Shown: in pieces, positions 8,340 through 17,112 of the stretch
How the letters are laid out: the number at the start of each line of letters is the position of its first letter
Position numbering within the stretch: the stretch's first letter is position 1
Program-made: the position numbers and the translations under genes
The notes under the pieces: model-generated
What the model was told of the DNA's origin: nothing
The model's database searches: none
What the model saw: the letters and a program-made list of their open reading frames with translations, nothing else
Source: CAYHPY01 sp964358485
GTDB taxonomy: Bacteria; Elusimicrobiota; Elusimicrobia; UBA1565; UBA9628
Reading direction: 5' to 3'
DNA length: 59,199 bases
Assembly (NCBI GenBank): GCA_964358485.1
Contig: CAYHPY010000012.1
Location: 1 to 59,199, forward strand

Positions 8340-8825
8340 ATGAAAGGCGAATCCAAGATCATCGAGGCCCTCAACCGGGCGCTGACCATCGAGCTCACCG
8401 CCATCAACCAATATTTCGTCCAGGCCAAGATGTGCGGCAATTGGGGCTATAAAAAGCTGGCCGCCAAGCACCGGGAGGAGTCCATCGAGGAAATGCGCCA
8501 CGCGGATGCCCTGATCGACCGGATCATTTTTCTGGAAGGGGTGCCCAATATCGCCCGCTATGACGTCATCCGCGTGGGGACCGACGTCAAGGAGCAGTTC
8601 GCCAACGACTTGAAGCTGGAGCTGGGCGGGGTGAAGGCCTACAACGAGGCCATCGACCTAGCCGTCAAGCTCAAGGACGCCGGCTCCCGGGAGATCATGG
8701 AGCGTATCCTGGCGGAGTCCGAGGACCACGTGGACTGGCTGGAAGCCCAGCTCAACCTAATTAAGGAAGTCGGCTTGCCGGGCTACCTCGCCGAGCAGAT
8801 GGGCGGCGGGGACGCGGCGAAGTAG
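8340..8825 (+). CDS. bfr: Bacterioferritin
   Basis: A 161-residue haem-containing iron-storage ferritin that assembles into a 24-mer shell, oxidises Fe(II) and stores it as mineral. All diiron ligands are present: Glu18, Glu51, His54, the later Glu in KLELGG, and Glu/His in ILAESEDHVDW. The axial haem ligand Met52 is in EEMRHAD. Length matches the family. The stop codon directly abuts the stop of a convergent Bfd-like ferredoxin gene, the usual partner that reduces and releases the iron. Confidence 0.95.
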   Translation: MKGESKIIEALNRALTIELTAINQYFVQAKMCGNWGYKKLAAKHREESIEEMRHADALIDRIIFLEGVPNIARYDVIRVGTDVKEQFANDLKLELGGVKAYNEAIDLAVKLKDAGSREIMERILAESEDHVDWLEAQLNLIKEVGLPGYLAEQMGGGDAAK

Positions 8826-9023
8826 TCACTTCCGCCGGGCGTTTTGCAGGTACTCCCGCAGCAGGGGGTGGCAGGCCGTGCAGCCGTCGCCGGCCTGCGT
8901 GTAGCGGATGATGTCCTTGACCGAGCCGATTTCCTTGGTCTTGATCGCGTCGAGGATCTCCCCCTCGGTGACGCCCAGGCAGGGGCAGACGACATGGGAT
9001 CGGGGTTGGGGTTTCGGAGTCAT
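8826..9023 (-). CDS. bfd: Bfd-like [2Fe-2S] ferredoxin
   Basis: A 65-residue BFD-like domain with the ligand pattern C-x-C (residues 13 and 15, VCPCLGVTEGEI) followed by C-x2-C (DGCTACHPLL). In other bacteria Bfd binds bacterioferritin and passes electrons to the haem to mobilise stored iron. The same fold also occurs in nitrite reductase and NifU, but the neighbour bfr supports this role. It is the last gene of the minus-strand def/ABC/PilZ run and meets bfr tail to tail with no spacer. Confidence 0.85.
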   Translation of the reverse strand: MTPKPQPRSHVVCPCLGVTEGEILDAIKTKEIGSVKDIIRYTQAGDGCTACHPLLREYLQNARRK

Positions 9024-9026
9024 GGT

Positions 9027-9482
9027 TTAGACGCCCCAGTACCACTTCAAGCGCGAGTCTTCCGCCCGCGTGGTTTTCTCCCGGGACCGGCGCATTTTCT
9101 CCAACCCATCCTTGAGCCGCTTCTCCTGGTCGGGCTTGAGATGGAACGAGAACCCGATGTGGAGGACGGCTTCGTTGCCCTTCTCCCGGGCCAGGCGAAC
9201 GATCTTTCCATCGAGCAGAAGTTGGGCCCGCCCGCGGACGAGCTGGAGGATGTAGACGGGGCCCTTCTCGACCTCGACGATCCCCTTGAGGCCGGCGCCG
9301 CCCATTCCGATGTTGAGGACCCGCACCGCTCCCAGCCGGGTTCGTCCGTTCTCCGTCCAGAGGGAGCCCGAGAAGTCGCAGGGGAAGCGCGTGTGGATTC
9401 GGGCGCTCTTGACCTCTTCCCCGAAGGCGCGGCGGAGCTTGGTCGGGTTGTGGTAGGAGGAGCTTAGGAAAGGGCGGGTCAT
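9027..9482 (-). CDS. PilZ-domain protein, possible cyclic-di-GMP receptor
   Basis: 151 residues with a PilZ beta-barrel. The N-terminal RxxxR motif is intact (R28 in ARIHTRFPCDFSG). The second motif reads NIGMGG instead of (D/N)xSxxG, so the serine is a glycine and nucleotide binding may be weakened. The C-terminal 40 residues are a charged helix (DQEKRLKDGLEKMRRSREK). The gene follows an ABC-2 permease gene with a 1-base gap, so it may modulate or simply be co-transcribed with that exporter. Confidence 0.75.
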   Translation of the reverse strand: MTRPFLSSSYHNPTKLRRAFGEEVKSARIHTRFPCDFSGSLWTENGRTRLGAVRVLNIGMGGAGLKGIVEVEKGPVYILQLVRGRAQLLLDGKIVRLAREKGNEAVLHIGFSFHLKPDQEKRLKDGLEKMRRSREKTTRAEDSRLKWYWGV

Positions 9483-9483
9483 G

Positions 9484-10266
9484 TCAGCTGGAAGAGGAAG
9501 TGTAGCTCTTGACCGAGTCTAGCCAAAACCAGCGGCTCAGGACAAGCAGGCCCGCTCCCAGGGCCAGGGCGTAGACGGTCCACCCCGGGGAGAGCCGGCC
9601 GAGCAGGGCCTTGGCCGGGAAGGAGGTCATGACGGCGATCGGAATGACCGTCGTCAGGGCCCAGCGGGCCGGCGGGCCGTAGATGTCGACGGGAAATTTG
9701 CCCATGAACATGACGTCCCGGTAGATCCAAATGGCGTTTTCCAATTCCTGGGTGCGGACCGCCAGGGCGGCCACGAGGATGTGCAGGGCGAGGGCGATGG
9801 CGACGCCGTTGGCGCATAGCAGGGCGAAGAGCGCCAGCCGCGCCGGCTCCACGGCCGGAAGTTGGCCGAGGACGATCGCCATCATGGCCAGCACCGGAAG
9901 CAGGACGAGGACGTCGAGAAAATCCACCATGGAGCCGGCCATCCGGAACAGGGGGGAGCAGGGCTGGATCAAATAGAAGTCGAAGTCCCCGTCCTCGACG
10001 GTCCGCTTGGCCCCGTAGATCCCGCGGAAAAAAACCTGGGCGGTGACGTCCACGATGTTGAAGGTGAGAAAGAAGAGCGCGGTCTCGACCAAGGTGTAGC
10101 CGGCCAGGGTGTCGGTGTGCCGGAAGACCGCGGCCACGAAGGCGAAGAAAAAGAAGAGCCGGATCAATTTCCCCAGCAAAAACCCCAGGGAGCCGAGCTG
10201 GTGGGTGAGTTGGGCCTGGGCGCTCATGGAGGCCATGCGCAGCCAGATTCGGAAATGTCTTTTCAT
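9484..10266 (-). CDS. ABC-2 family exporter permease (second subunit)
   Basis: 260 residues, about six membrane helices, with a short cytoplasmic N-terminus (MKRHFRIWLRMASMSAQAQL). The FFRGIYGAKRTVEDGDFDFYLIQP region, with its loop before helix 3, is typical of the DUF990/ABC2_membrane_6 permeases that work as heterodimers with one ATPase. The ATG overlaps the upstream permease stop by four bases (ATGA). The substrate is unknown. The C-terminus ends in a serine run. Confidence 0.82.
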   Translation of the reverse strand: MKRHFRIWLRMASMSAQAQLTHQLGSLGFLLGKLIRLFFFFAFVAAVFRHTDTLAGYTLVETALFFLTFNIVDVTAQVFFRGIYGAKRTVEDGDFDFYLIQPCSPLFRMAGSMVDFLDVLVLLPVLAMMAIVLGQLPAVEPARLALFALLCANGVAIALALHILVAALAVRTQELENAIWIYRDVMFMGKFPVDIYGPPARWALTTVIPIAVMTSFPAKALLGRLSPGWTVYALALGAGLLVLSRWFWLDSVKSYTSSSS

Positions 10267-11057
10267 CCGCCTTCCGCCGTGTAGCTCTCCAGCCCCCGCG
10301 CCCAAACCGTTTTGGCGCCCCAGATGAACGCCGCCAGCCAGAGGGCCTGGACTCCCAAGACGCCCGCCGCCTGCGCCGGGGAGACCCGCTCCAGGTAGAT
10401 GTTGATGGGGAAAAAGACCAGGTAGGGGAAGGGGGTCAACTGCAGGGCCCGCTGCGCGGCCTCGGGAAGGATGTCCAAAGGGAAAAAAGTCCCGGCGCAA
10501 AACTGGAGAAAGAGCTCGAAGCAAAACAGGGGACCGCCGGACTCCGAGGTCCAAAAGGCCATGGAGGCGACGATGAATTCAAGGAAGAAAAAGATCAGGG
10601 ACGACAGGACCACGGCCGCCCCGAACAGAATCCAAGTTTCCGGTTTGGCGGGGAAGTAGAGCGGCGCCTGAACCAGAAGGGCGAGGATTCCCACTTCGAT
10701 GAAGGCGGCGGCCAGATGGACCGTCTTTTGGGCCAGGTCCAGGGCCAGGCAGTAGCCGTGGTAGCTGACCGGACGCACCAGATAAGAGGATATCTTGCCG
10801 GAGGAAATCTCGCCCACCAGTTCCCAGCCCCGGCCGGTGAACACGAAGGAGCGCAGGAGGTTCATGACGAGGACGTAGCTGAGCATCTGGCTCGGGGAAT
10901 AGCCGAGCCGCGAGTTGCCGTCCCCCAGCAGGGCCATCCAGAAGTAGTAAAGGCTCACGATCACCGCGACTCCCCCGACCCGGTCCATGATCAGGGTGGA
11001 GCGCCGCTGAAGGACCTGCTGGAGCGCCAGGCTGTAGGCGGCGAAGTAGGTTCTCAT
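10263..11057 (-). CDS. ABC-2 family exporter permease (first subunit)
   Basis: 264 residues with about six helices, same superfamily as the following permease. The shared motif is GEISSGKISSYLVRPVSYHG near residues 80-100. Start and stop both lie in 4-base ATGA overlaps, with the ATPase gene upstream and the second permease downstream. The three products therefore very probably form one ATPase dimer plus two different membrane subunits. Relatives are annotated as antibiotic or glycoconjugate exporters, and nothing here identifies the cargo. Confidence 0.84.
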   Translation of the reverse strand: MRTYFAAYSLALQQVLQRRSTLIMDRVGGVAVIVSLYYFWMALLGDGNSRLGYSPSQMLSYVLVMNLLRSFVFTGRGWELVGEISSGKISSYLVRPVSYHGYCLALDLAQKTVHLAAAFIEVGILALLVQAPLYFPAKPETWILFGAAVVLSSLIFFFLEFIVASMAFWTSESGGPLFCFELFLQFCAGTFFPLDILPEAAQRALQLTPFPYLVFFPINIYLERVSPAQAAGVLGVQALWLAAFIWGAKTVWARGLESYTAEGG

Positions 11058-12028
11058 TTTTCGGAGAACAGGAGGCGCACGACGTCGTCGATGTCGGCTT
11101 CTTCGATGGTCAAATCCGCCACCGGAAACCGGGACAGGAGCTCGGCCGCCGCCTTGGAGACCCGTGGGCGGGGGACCTCCACGACGGCCCGGGGCCCGGC
11201 GTTTTCCACGACCCGCCCGATGGGGGCCAGGTCTGCCGAGGGGATCTCCCGGTCGAAGACGACCCGGATGAGCTTGTGGGTGGCGTATTTCTCCACCAGG
11301 CGGGCGAGGGGGCCGTCATAAAGGAGGCGGCCCCGTTCGATGACCACGACCCGGAGGCAAAGCTGGACCACGTCGGTCATGTTGTGGCTGGTGAGCAGGA
11401 CGGTGGCTTGGGAGCGGCGGTTGTATTCCCGGATGAACTCGCGGACTTTTTTCTGCATGACGACGTCCAAGCCCAAAGTCGGCTCGTCGAGCAGGAGCAG
11501 GGCGGGCCGGTGGAGCAAAGCCGCCGCCAGCTCCGCGCGCATGCGTTGTCCCAAGGAGAGTTTCTTGACCGGAACCGCCAGGCAGTCCCCCAGATCCAAG
11601 AGCGCGACCAGCTCGTCGAGGCTGCGGTTGAATTCCGCGTCCCCCAGGCCGTAGATGGCCTGGTTGAGGCGAAAGGTCTCCAGGGCCGGGATCTCCCACC
11701 ATAACTGGGTTCTTTGCCCCATGACCAGGGAGATGCGCCGTTGAAACGACGCCTCCCGTCGGGCGGGGACATGGCCCAGGACCGAGACTTCTCCGGAGCT
11801 GGGATGAAGAAGCCCGGAGAGCATCTTCAAGGTGGTGGTCTTTCCCGCCCCGTTGGCGCCTAGAAATCCGACGAGCTCTCCTTCCTGGATCGTCAGGTCC
11901 AAGGCGTCCACCGCCCGGGTTTGCCGCCAGCGCCGGTGGAAGAGGGATTTGACCGCGCCCGCCAGGCCGGGCTCCTTGATCGGAGAGCGAAAATCCTTGG
12001 TCAGCCCGCGGGTTTGGATGGCAGGCAC
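11054..12028 (-). CDS. ABC exporter ATP-binding protein (DrrA/NatA type)
   Basis: 324 residues with a GTG start. It has Walker A GANGAGKTTT (about 75-84), the Q-loop region QRTQLWWEIPALETF, the signature LSLGQRMRAELAAALLH, Walker B LLLLDEPTLGLD and the H-loop LTSHN. The WWEIPALETF stretch and the C-terminal beta domain (about 230-324) are typical of ATPases paired with DUF990/ABC-2 permeases. It provides ATP hydrolysis for the two downstream permeases and lies 10 bases after def. Confidence 0.9.
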   Translation of the reverse strand: MPAIQTRGLTKDFRSPIKEPGLAGAVKSLFHRRWRQTRAVDALDLTIQEGELVGFLGANGAGKTTTLKMLSGLLHPSSGEVSVLGHVPARREASFQRRISLVMGQRTQLWWEIPALETFRLNQAIYGLGDAEFNRSLDELVALLDLGDCLAVPVKKLSLGQRMRAELAAALLHRPALLLLDEPTLGLDVVMQKKVREFIREYNRRSQATVLLTSHNMTDVVQLCLRVVVIERGRLLYDGPLARLVEKYATHKLIRVVFDREIPSADLAPIGRVVENAGPRAVVEVPRPRVSKAAAELLSRFPVADLTIEEADIDDVVRLLFSEK

Positions 12029-12038
12029 GGCGGGGCCG

Positions 12039-12569
12039 TCAGCGGCGGGCCAGCTCGTCGGTGAAGGCGAGGGTGGCCAGGCCGGACATGCGGTCGAGAT
12101 AGACTTTCCCCATGAGGTGGTCGGTCTCGTGCTGGACGACGCGCGCCGGAAAGCCCTCGTAAATCCGGGTGAAGGCGACGCCCTCCCGGTCCAGGCCCGA
12201 GAGCTCCAGTTTCCGGTGGCGCGGCACCTGCCCGCGAAGGCCCGGAACGCTCAGGCAGCCTTCCCAGTCGGACTCCAGCTCGGTGTCGAGGAAGTGGACC
12301 TTCGGGTTGAAGACGGCCGTGAGCTCGATGCCCTCGGGATGGCGTTCGGTTCCCGCGGGCAGGCCCATGACGAAAAGGGCCAGGGGCTGGTCCACCTGGG
12401 GCGCGGCGACGCCCACTCCGCAGTACTCGTCCATGGTGGCGAACATCTCGTCGATCAGGCGCTGGACGGAAGGCTCGGCGATCTCATCCGGGGACAACGG
12501 CCGGGTTCCGTTTCGCAGGACCGGGTTGCCCAGGCGGGTCACTTTTCTCACGGCGGTTTTGACGGTCAT
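12039..12569 (-). CDS. def: Peptide deformylase
   Basis: This metalloenzyme removes the formyl group from the initiator methionine of nascent proteins. All three signature blocks are present: GVGVAAPQV (motif 1), EGCLSVPG with the metal-binding Cys (motif 2), and QHETDHLMG with the two metal-binding His and the catalytic Glu (motif 3). 176 residues is normal. It is the first gene of the minus-strand run that continues into the ABC exporter, PilZ and Bfd genes. Confidence 0.95.
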   Translation of the reverse strand: MTVKTAVRKVTRLGNPVLRNGTRPLSPDEIAEPSVQRLIDEMFATMDEYCGVGVAAPQVDQPLALFVMGLPAGTERHPEGIELTAVFNPKVHFLDTELESDWEGCLSVPGLRGQVPRHRKLELSGLDREGVAFTRIYEGFPARVVQHETDHLMGKVYLDRMSGLATLAFTDELARR

Positions 12570-12676
12570 GGCGGCGATCCTCGTCGGGGATCATGCCATT
12601 TTCCCGGGGAACGCCGCAAATGCGGCCCCGGCCGTCCGGAGCGGAATTTCAGTCGCGCGTAGGTCGTTTTTGGGTC

Positions 12677-12705
12677 TTGACAATACCGGGGACCGGGGCT
12701 ACCAT
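12677..12705 (+). promoter_or_regulatory. Consensus promoter, leaderless start
   Basis: A perfect -35 TTGACA, a 17-base spacer and the -10 TACCAT are followed 6 bases later by the ATG of the SseB/TPR protein. The predicted first transcribed base is the A of that ATG. No Shine-Dalgarno is available. Confidence 0.7.
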
Positions 12706-12711
12706 GAGGGC

Positions 12712-13743
12712 ATGATCGAGCATTTGGAGCACACGATCCGGCAGGCGGCCGAGTTTCCCCGCCACTCCCGTCGGCCCCTCTACAAGGAATTGCTCCGCTC
12801 CGAAACCTTCCTGCTCACGGTCGGGCTTCCGTTGGACCGGGACAGCGTCACGCGGCTGGGCGCCGGCAACGACACCTTCTCGGTCTGGGCCGACCGCGAC
12901 GTGGAACTGGGAGGTGTCTGGGTTCCAATTTTCCCCGCCCGGGACTCGGTGACCGATTTCGTAACCTCCGGCAAGCTCAAGGCCCCCGTCGGCCAGGAGC
13001 TGTTGTGGATGGAGCATGAGCCGGGCCAGGCGTTCTCCCTTTTGAGGAGCGTGGAGTGCTTCGCGGGCGTGCGGCTGTACCTGGACCGCAACCACCAGAT
13101 CGCGCTTTCCTGGTCCCAGGTGAAGCTCCTGTCCCAGGGGATCATTCCGGCCGATACCCCCGAGATTTACGAACTTCCCCTGGACCAATTGGAATTGCCC
13201 GAAGACCAGCGCCTGGCGTTCGGGCGCGTGGACGCGGGAGGGCGGGAGGGCCGCCTGCTCTGCCTGCCGGAAGCGGGCCATTTCCGGATCGAGGACACCT
13301 CAAAGCTCGTTCGGGTCAATCTCGGGGCGCAGGGCTCGGTCCTGGTCGCCTGCCGGCACTTCCTTCAGATTTTGCGCTACCTGCGCGGCCGCACCCACGG
13401 CGACGCGGGGCGCTACGTGGAGGATCTCCTCCGGTCCCTGGAAACCTTCCAGATGTACGGGGAAGCGGAGTCCCTGTGCGGGTGGCTGGCCAATAAGGGC
13501 AACGAGGCCTACGCCTGGATCCATCTGGCGGCCATCTACGGCAAGGAGGGCAAGCTCAACCAGTGCGCCGCCCTCTGCCGCCGCGGCCGGGCCAAGTACC
13601 CCGAGCAGAAGTCCTTCCCCATCAACGAGGCCCGGGCCTTGGTGGCCCTGCACCGCGAGGACGAAGCCCGCGGGGTCGTGGAAAGCGCCCTGGAGCGCTT
13701 TCCGCAAGAGCCGACTCTGCTGAAGTTGGAGAGTCAGCTCTAG
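12712..13743 (+). CDS. SseB-like N-terminal domain plus TPR-like C-terminal protein
   Basis: 343 residues, cytoplasmic (no signal peptide). The N-terminal half has two SseB-like repeats. The block LKAPVGQELLWMEHEPG near residue 85 followed by FSLLRSVECFAGVRLYLDRN resembles the SseB N-terminal domain (PF07179), whose biochemical role is uncertain. Residues 230-343 form helical hairpins with tetratricopeptide character (AYAWIHLAAIYGKEGKLNQC, then EARALVALHREDEARGVVES). The start is fixed by the promoter just upstream. A longer frame running from the antisense of def is not credible. Confidence 0.6.
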   Translation: MIEHLEHTIRQAAEFPRHSRRPLYKELLRSETFLLTVGLPLDRDSVTRLGAGNDTFSVWADRDVELGGVWVPIFPARDSVTDFVTSGKLKAPVGQELLWMEHEPGQAFSLLRSVECFAGVRLYLDRNHQIALSWSQVKLLSQGIIPADTPEIYELPLDQLELPEDQRLAFGRVDAGGREGRLLCLPEAGHFRIEDTSKLVRVNLGAQGSVLVACRHFLQILRYLRGRTHGDAGRYVEDLLRSLETFQMYGEAESLCGWLANKGNEAYAWIHLAAIYGKEGKLNQCAALCRRGRAKYPEQKSFPINEARALVALHREDEARGVVESALERFPQEPTLLKLESQL

Positions 13744-13764
13744 GGCCCGGCGTCAGCCGGGCCC
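13743..13764 (+). terminator. Stem-loop after the SseB/TPR gene
   Basis: Arms GGGCCCGGC and GCCGGGCCC form a perfect 9-base stem with a 4-base loop, starting at the stop codon. There is no U-run, so it may be a weak or factor-assisted terminator, or an mRNA 3' end stabiliser. Confidence 0.5.
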
Positions 13765-13822
13765 GGACCCCTGTTCCGTTCCCAAGGTTGTTTCGTCCCT
13801 TTCCGTTTGCTTTATATTAGTC

Positions 13823-14317
13823 ATGCAAACCTTCCTCGAAGACCGCGTCGCCTTCCTTCTACGCCGCCGCACCCGCCAAGCGTGGCGGGTGTTCACCCCC
13901 GGCCAGCGCCGGATCCTGGCCGCGACGGCCGCGGCCTCCGGGGCCGTCGTTTTCCTGGCGGTTTTCTTGAAGGTGATGCCGATCCCGGCGCTGTTGGAGG
14001 GCTGGAGTGGGCGCCGCGCCGAAAGGGCGGCCTTGGCCGAGGCCATCTCCCGGGCCCGGCGCGAGCCGGTGGATTACGAGGCCGCGCGCGCCGAGCCGGA
14101 GGCCTTTCGGGGCCGCCCCGTGGTTTGGTGCGTGGACCATCCCGCCGCCGGGTTCTCTTACCTCGCGGGCCGCCCGGACCGCCCCTTGGCCTGGACCGAC
14201 GAGTCCCGCCTACCCAAGAATTCCCCGACCACCGGAGGCCGCTGCGACTGGGTGGTGGCGGCGGTCCAAGGAGCCAGCCCGAAGGGCCTGCTGCTCGCCT
14301 TCGTCGGCCGGCCCTAG
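13823..14317 (+). CDS. Small membrane-anchored protein, unknown function
   Basis: 164 residues. An Arg-rich cytoplasmic N-terminus (LLRRRTRQAWRVFTPGQRR) precedes one membrane helix at about 31-50 (ILAATAAASGAVVFLAVFL). The remaining 110 residues would be periplasmic and contain FRGRPVVWCVDHP and GRCDWVVAAVQG, giving two cysteines that might pair. A TATATT box 4 bases before the ATG suggests a leaderless transcript. No family is recognised. Confidence 0.6.
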   Translation: MQTFLEDRVAFLLRRRTRQAWRVFTPGQRRILAATAAASGAVVFLAVFLKVMPIPALLEGWSGRRAERAALAEAISRARREPVDYEAARAEPEAFRGRPVVWCVDHPAAGFSYLAGRPDRPLAWTDESRLPKNSPTTGGRCDWVVAAVQGASPKGLLLAFVGRP

Positions 14318-14352
14318 GGTTACCGGAAGAGGCTGATCCGGGCGCCGTCCGT

Positions 14353-15324
14353 TCAGGGAATGAGCACCGTCGACCCCGTGGTCTTGCGCGCCTCGAGGTC
14401 GCGATGGGCCTGCGCCGCCTCTCGCAGCGGATAGGTCTGGTGGACCTCGATCTTGACCTTGCCGCTTTTGACGATCGCGAACAGTTCCCGCGCCCCGCTC
14501 AAAAGGTCTTCCCGGGACGCGGCGTAGGTGTTGAGCGTCGGGCGCGTGAGAAAGAGCGAACCCTTCTGGGCGAGAATCGCCGGATTGAACGGGGGCACCG
14601 CCCCGGACGCGTTGCCGAAGCTGACCATAAGGCCCATCGGGGCGAGGCAATCGAGAGACTCCAGGAACGTGTCCTTGCCGACTCCGTCGTAGACCACGGG
14701 CACGCCCTTGCCCCGGGTGAACTCCCGGACGCGCTCGACGAGTTTCTCCCGCGAGGTCACGATGACGTGCTTGCACCCGGCCTTTTTGGCGGGCGCGGCT
14801 TTCTCGTCGCCGCCGACGGCGCCGATCACTGCGGCTCCGAGGGCTTTGGCCCACTGGCACAGGATCAAGCCGACGCCGCCCGCCGCCGCGTGCACGAGGA
14901 TGGTGTCGCCCTTTTTGACGCGGTAGGTGCGGCGCAGGAGATACCAGGCGGTGAGACCTTTAAGCATCATCGCGGCGGCCGTCCGGTCGTCGATGCCGGC
15001 TGAAATCTTCACCAGCCGGTCGGCCGGGCGCAACAGCGCCTCGGCGTAGGCTCCGATTGGGCCGCAATAGACGACGCGGTCGCCGACTTTGACATCCTTG
15101 ACCTTGGGACCGACCGCCTCGACCACGCCCGCGCCTTCCGACCCCGGAGTGAACGGGAGCGGCACCGGATAAAGCCCGCTGCGCTGGTAGGTGTCGATGA
15201 AGTTGAGGCCGACGGCGGTGTTGCGCACCAACGCCTGTCCTTCGCCGGGGGCGCCCACCGGGGCCTTCTCCCAGAGCAGTTTTTCGGGGCCGCCGCATTC
15301 GTGAATTCGCATCGCGTGGGTCAT
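14353..15324 (-). CDS. qor: NADPH:quinone oxidoreductase (zeta-crystallin/QorA-like)
   Basis: A 323-residue zinc-free medium-chain dehydrogenase that would reduce quinones with NADPH. The N-terminal GroES-like domain contains VGLNFIDTYQRSGLYP, diagnostic for quinone reductases, and GSEGAGVVEAVG. The Rossmann part has the nucleotide loop HAAAGGVGLILCQWAKALGA near residue 150. The zinc-ligand cysteines of alcohol dehydrogenases are absent. An AAAGGAG Shine-Dalgarno precedes the ATG, unlike many neighbours. It stands alone on the minus strand. Confidence 0.9.
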   Translation of the reverse strand: MTHAMRIHECGGPEKLLWEKAPVGAPGEGQALVRNTAVGLNFIDTYQRSGLYPVPLPFTPGSEGAGVVEAVGPKVKDVKVGDRVVYCGPIGAYAEALLRPADRLVKISAGIDDRTAAAMMLKGLTAWYLLRRTYRVKKGDTILVHAAAGGVGLILCQWAKALGAAVIGAVGGDEKAAPAKKAGCKHVIVTSREKLVERVREFTRGKGVPVVYDGVGKDTFLESLDCLAPMGLMVSFGNASGAVPPFNPAILAQKGSLFLTRPTLNTYAASREDLLSGARELFAIVKSGKVKIEVHQTYPLREAAQAHRDLEARKTTGSTVLIP

Positions 15325-15354
15325 GGAATCGCTCCTTTCAGGGGTGAAATAAAT

Positions 15355-15750
15355 TCAAAGCTCGGTTGGGTCCTCGAATTCAAAGGGCAGCGGCATCCAG
15401 CCGCGAATGTATTCCGGGGAGGAGGGCGCCCAGCCGTAGCGGGCGGTAAGGCGCTGGCGGGTCTCCCGGTCTTTTTTGGGGTGGTCCCGGAAGACCAGTT
15501 CCACCCGGCATGTCCCCCCGTAAGGGTAGACCCCGCCGAATTTATTTTGCAGCCAGACCACGTCTTTGCGGGAGATCTTGCCGATGCGGCAGTCGCTGAT
15601 TTTCACGGCGTCGCCGCTTCCCGGATAGTAACGGAAGCTGGCCCGCGCGGCGAGCATGAGCCCGGCCCGCTGTTCCCGCCGGCCGCAGGAGACGTGGACG
15701 CCCGCCAATAGGGCGAAGACGACGGCCACGCGCCAGGCCAGGCCCGCCAT
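15355..15750 (-). CDS. Small exported protein, unknown function
   Basis: 131 residues. A hydrophobic N-terminus ends near VHVSCGRRE, which could be a signal peptide or a loose lipobox (HVSC). The mature part is beta-rich (ISDCRIGKISRKDVVWLQNK) with two more cysteines (DC at about 52, TC at about 80). Its ATG overlaps the stop of the upstream 451-residue membrane protein by one base (TGATG), so translation is coupled. Family unknown. Confidence 0.65.
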   Translation of the reverse strand: MAGLAWRVAVVFALLAGVHVSCGRREQRAGLMLAARASFRYYPGSGDAVKISDCRIGKISRKDVVWLQNKFGGVYPYGGTCRVELVFRDHPKKDRETRQRLTARYGWAPSSPEYIRGWMPLPFEFEDPTEL

Positions 15751-17105
15751 CAGCGGAACTCCGCGCGCAGGGGCGTCTCATCCCGGGCGAAGGTCTTGGC
15801 CGAGAGCTCCAATTCGGCGGGGCAGCCCCGCTCGGGCGGCCGGCCTTTCAACAGGAGTTTATTATGGGCGCGGCTGCGCGCCGGGAGCAAGCCCGCTTCC
15901 GAGGCCGCGACGGGAAGGCTGAGCCCGGACCCTAGGACGAGCTCCGCGCCCGCGCAGGCCGACCGCGCCTCATCCGGCTTGAAATCGCACGCGAACCGGA
16001 TCTCCGAAAAACGCGCGAGCGGTAAATCCTCGAGTTCCGCCGTCTTGAGAACCCGCTCGCCAAGGACGCTGGGGTCCCCGATTTCGGGAGACGGGGGGCG
16101 GCCGGTGTGAAGGCCCTCGTACCAGTCGGACTTCTCGTTGACATAGTCCAAGGCGGCCGAACCCATGAGGCATTTCTTTCCACCAATGTAGGTGATCAGG
16201 ACCGAGCCGGGCTCCACGGCCGCCCCGGCCTCCACGCCCTCCGGCTCCAGGGAAATGGGCAAAAAGGCCGCCATGGCCCAGGCCGCGGACAACGCCGTTA
16301 CCAATAGTGGAAAGAAGGGTCCGGCGTCCGGCAGAGGCGCCTCCGGGCCGACGGATAATTCTTCGCCTTTCTCCCGCCGCGAGGTGAACATCGCGCCGGC
16401 GAGAAAGAGGACGCCGCACACGGCCGCGAGGAACAGGGCGCGGCTCCCCGCCCCAAGCTCATTGAAGCCAAGGACGCCGTCCCAGAAGGCGGAGACCATC
16501 CAGTTGAACAGATTTTGGGCTTCCAGGAGGTCGGCCATGACCGCGGCTCCGGTCCCCACCAGAAGGACGACGCCCAGGAACCGCCGCCAAGGGGAAGGCG
16601 CGTCGACCCAGGCCGGCCGACCGGGACAGCCCCAGCGGCGCAGGGCCGCGCACATCTCCTGCGCGCCGCGGACGCCGGAGACCTCCAGGGTAAAGCCGTC
16701 GACGGCGACGAACAGCAAGTCGTCCTCGAACGCCCAGGCCCCCCGGATCTCCTTGAGCGGGAGGCGGAATTGTTCCTTGCAGGACAGCAGGCCCGGCGCG
16801 TCGGCCAGACAGGCGGAATACAATTCCCGTTGCTCGTCGCGCGGGCCCAGCCTCAACCCGGAAGGTTTCGGGGCGGAGGACTCCAACAGCCGATCGGCGA
16901 GGGCGCCCGCCGCGATGCTTCCCAGCACCCCCGCGGCCCACGCCGTCAGCCGGTCCATCCCCGAAGGATGAAACTGCGAATCCGCCACGAAAAAGGAGAC
17001 GCCGCCGGGCTCCAAGACCAAGGTCCCGTGGAAGAGCCAGCAGTCCGCCAAGGCTTGAGCCGAGGGCGCGATGAGGCGGTCGGGGAACGGGTTCGGGTGG
17101 TCCAA
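15750..17105 (-). CDS. Multi-pass membrane protein with N-terminal GRAM-like region, unknown function
   Basis: 451 residues with a TTG start placed 7 bases after a TACACT box. Residues 18-140 look like a pleckstrin/GRAM-type fold (LFHGTLVLEPGGVSFFVADS, then FRLPLKEIRGAWAFEDDLLF). Membrane helices follow at about 175-195, 225-245 and 270-285. The C-terminal 150 residues contain five cysteines (KCLMG, FACDFKP, SACAG, GCPAE) and are probably periplasmic. No family is recognised. It is coupled to the small exported protein downstream. Confidence 0.6.
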   Translation of the reverse strand: MDHPNPFPDRLIAPSAQALADCWLFHGTLVLEPGGVSFFVADSQFHPSGMDRLTAWAAGVLGSIAAGALADRLLESSAPKPSGLRLGPRDEQRELYSACLADAPGLLSCKEQFRLPLKEIRGAWAFEDDLLFVAVDGFTLEVSGVRGAQEMCAALRRWGCPGRPAWVDAPSPWRRFLGVVLLVGTGAAVMADLLEAQNLFNWMVSAFWDGVLGFNELGAGSRALFLAAVCGVLFLAGAMFTSRREKGEELSVGPEAPLPDAGPFFPLLVTALSAAWAMAAFLPISLEPEGVEAGAAVEPGSVLITYIGGKKCLMGSAALDYVNEKSDWYEGLHTGRPPSPEIGDPSVLGERVLKTAELEDLPLARFSEIRFACDFKPDEARSACAGAELVLGSGLSLPVAASEAGLLPARSRAHNKLLLKGRPPERGCPAELELSAKTFARDETPLRAEFR

Positions 17106-17112
17106 CCAGGGG

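Noticed and set aside
12169..12711. Extension of the SseB/TPR protein upstream across def
   Set aside because: It is antisense to def. The promoter at 12677 and the ATG at 12712 fit much better.
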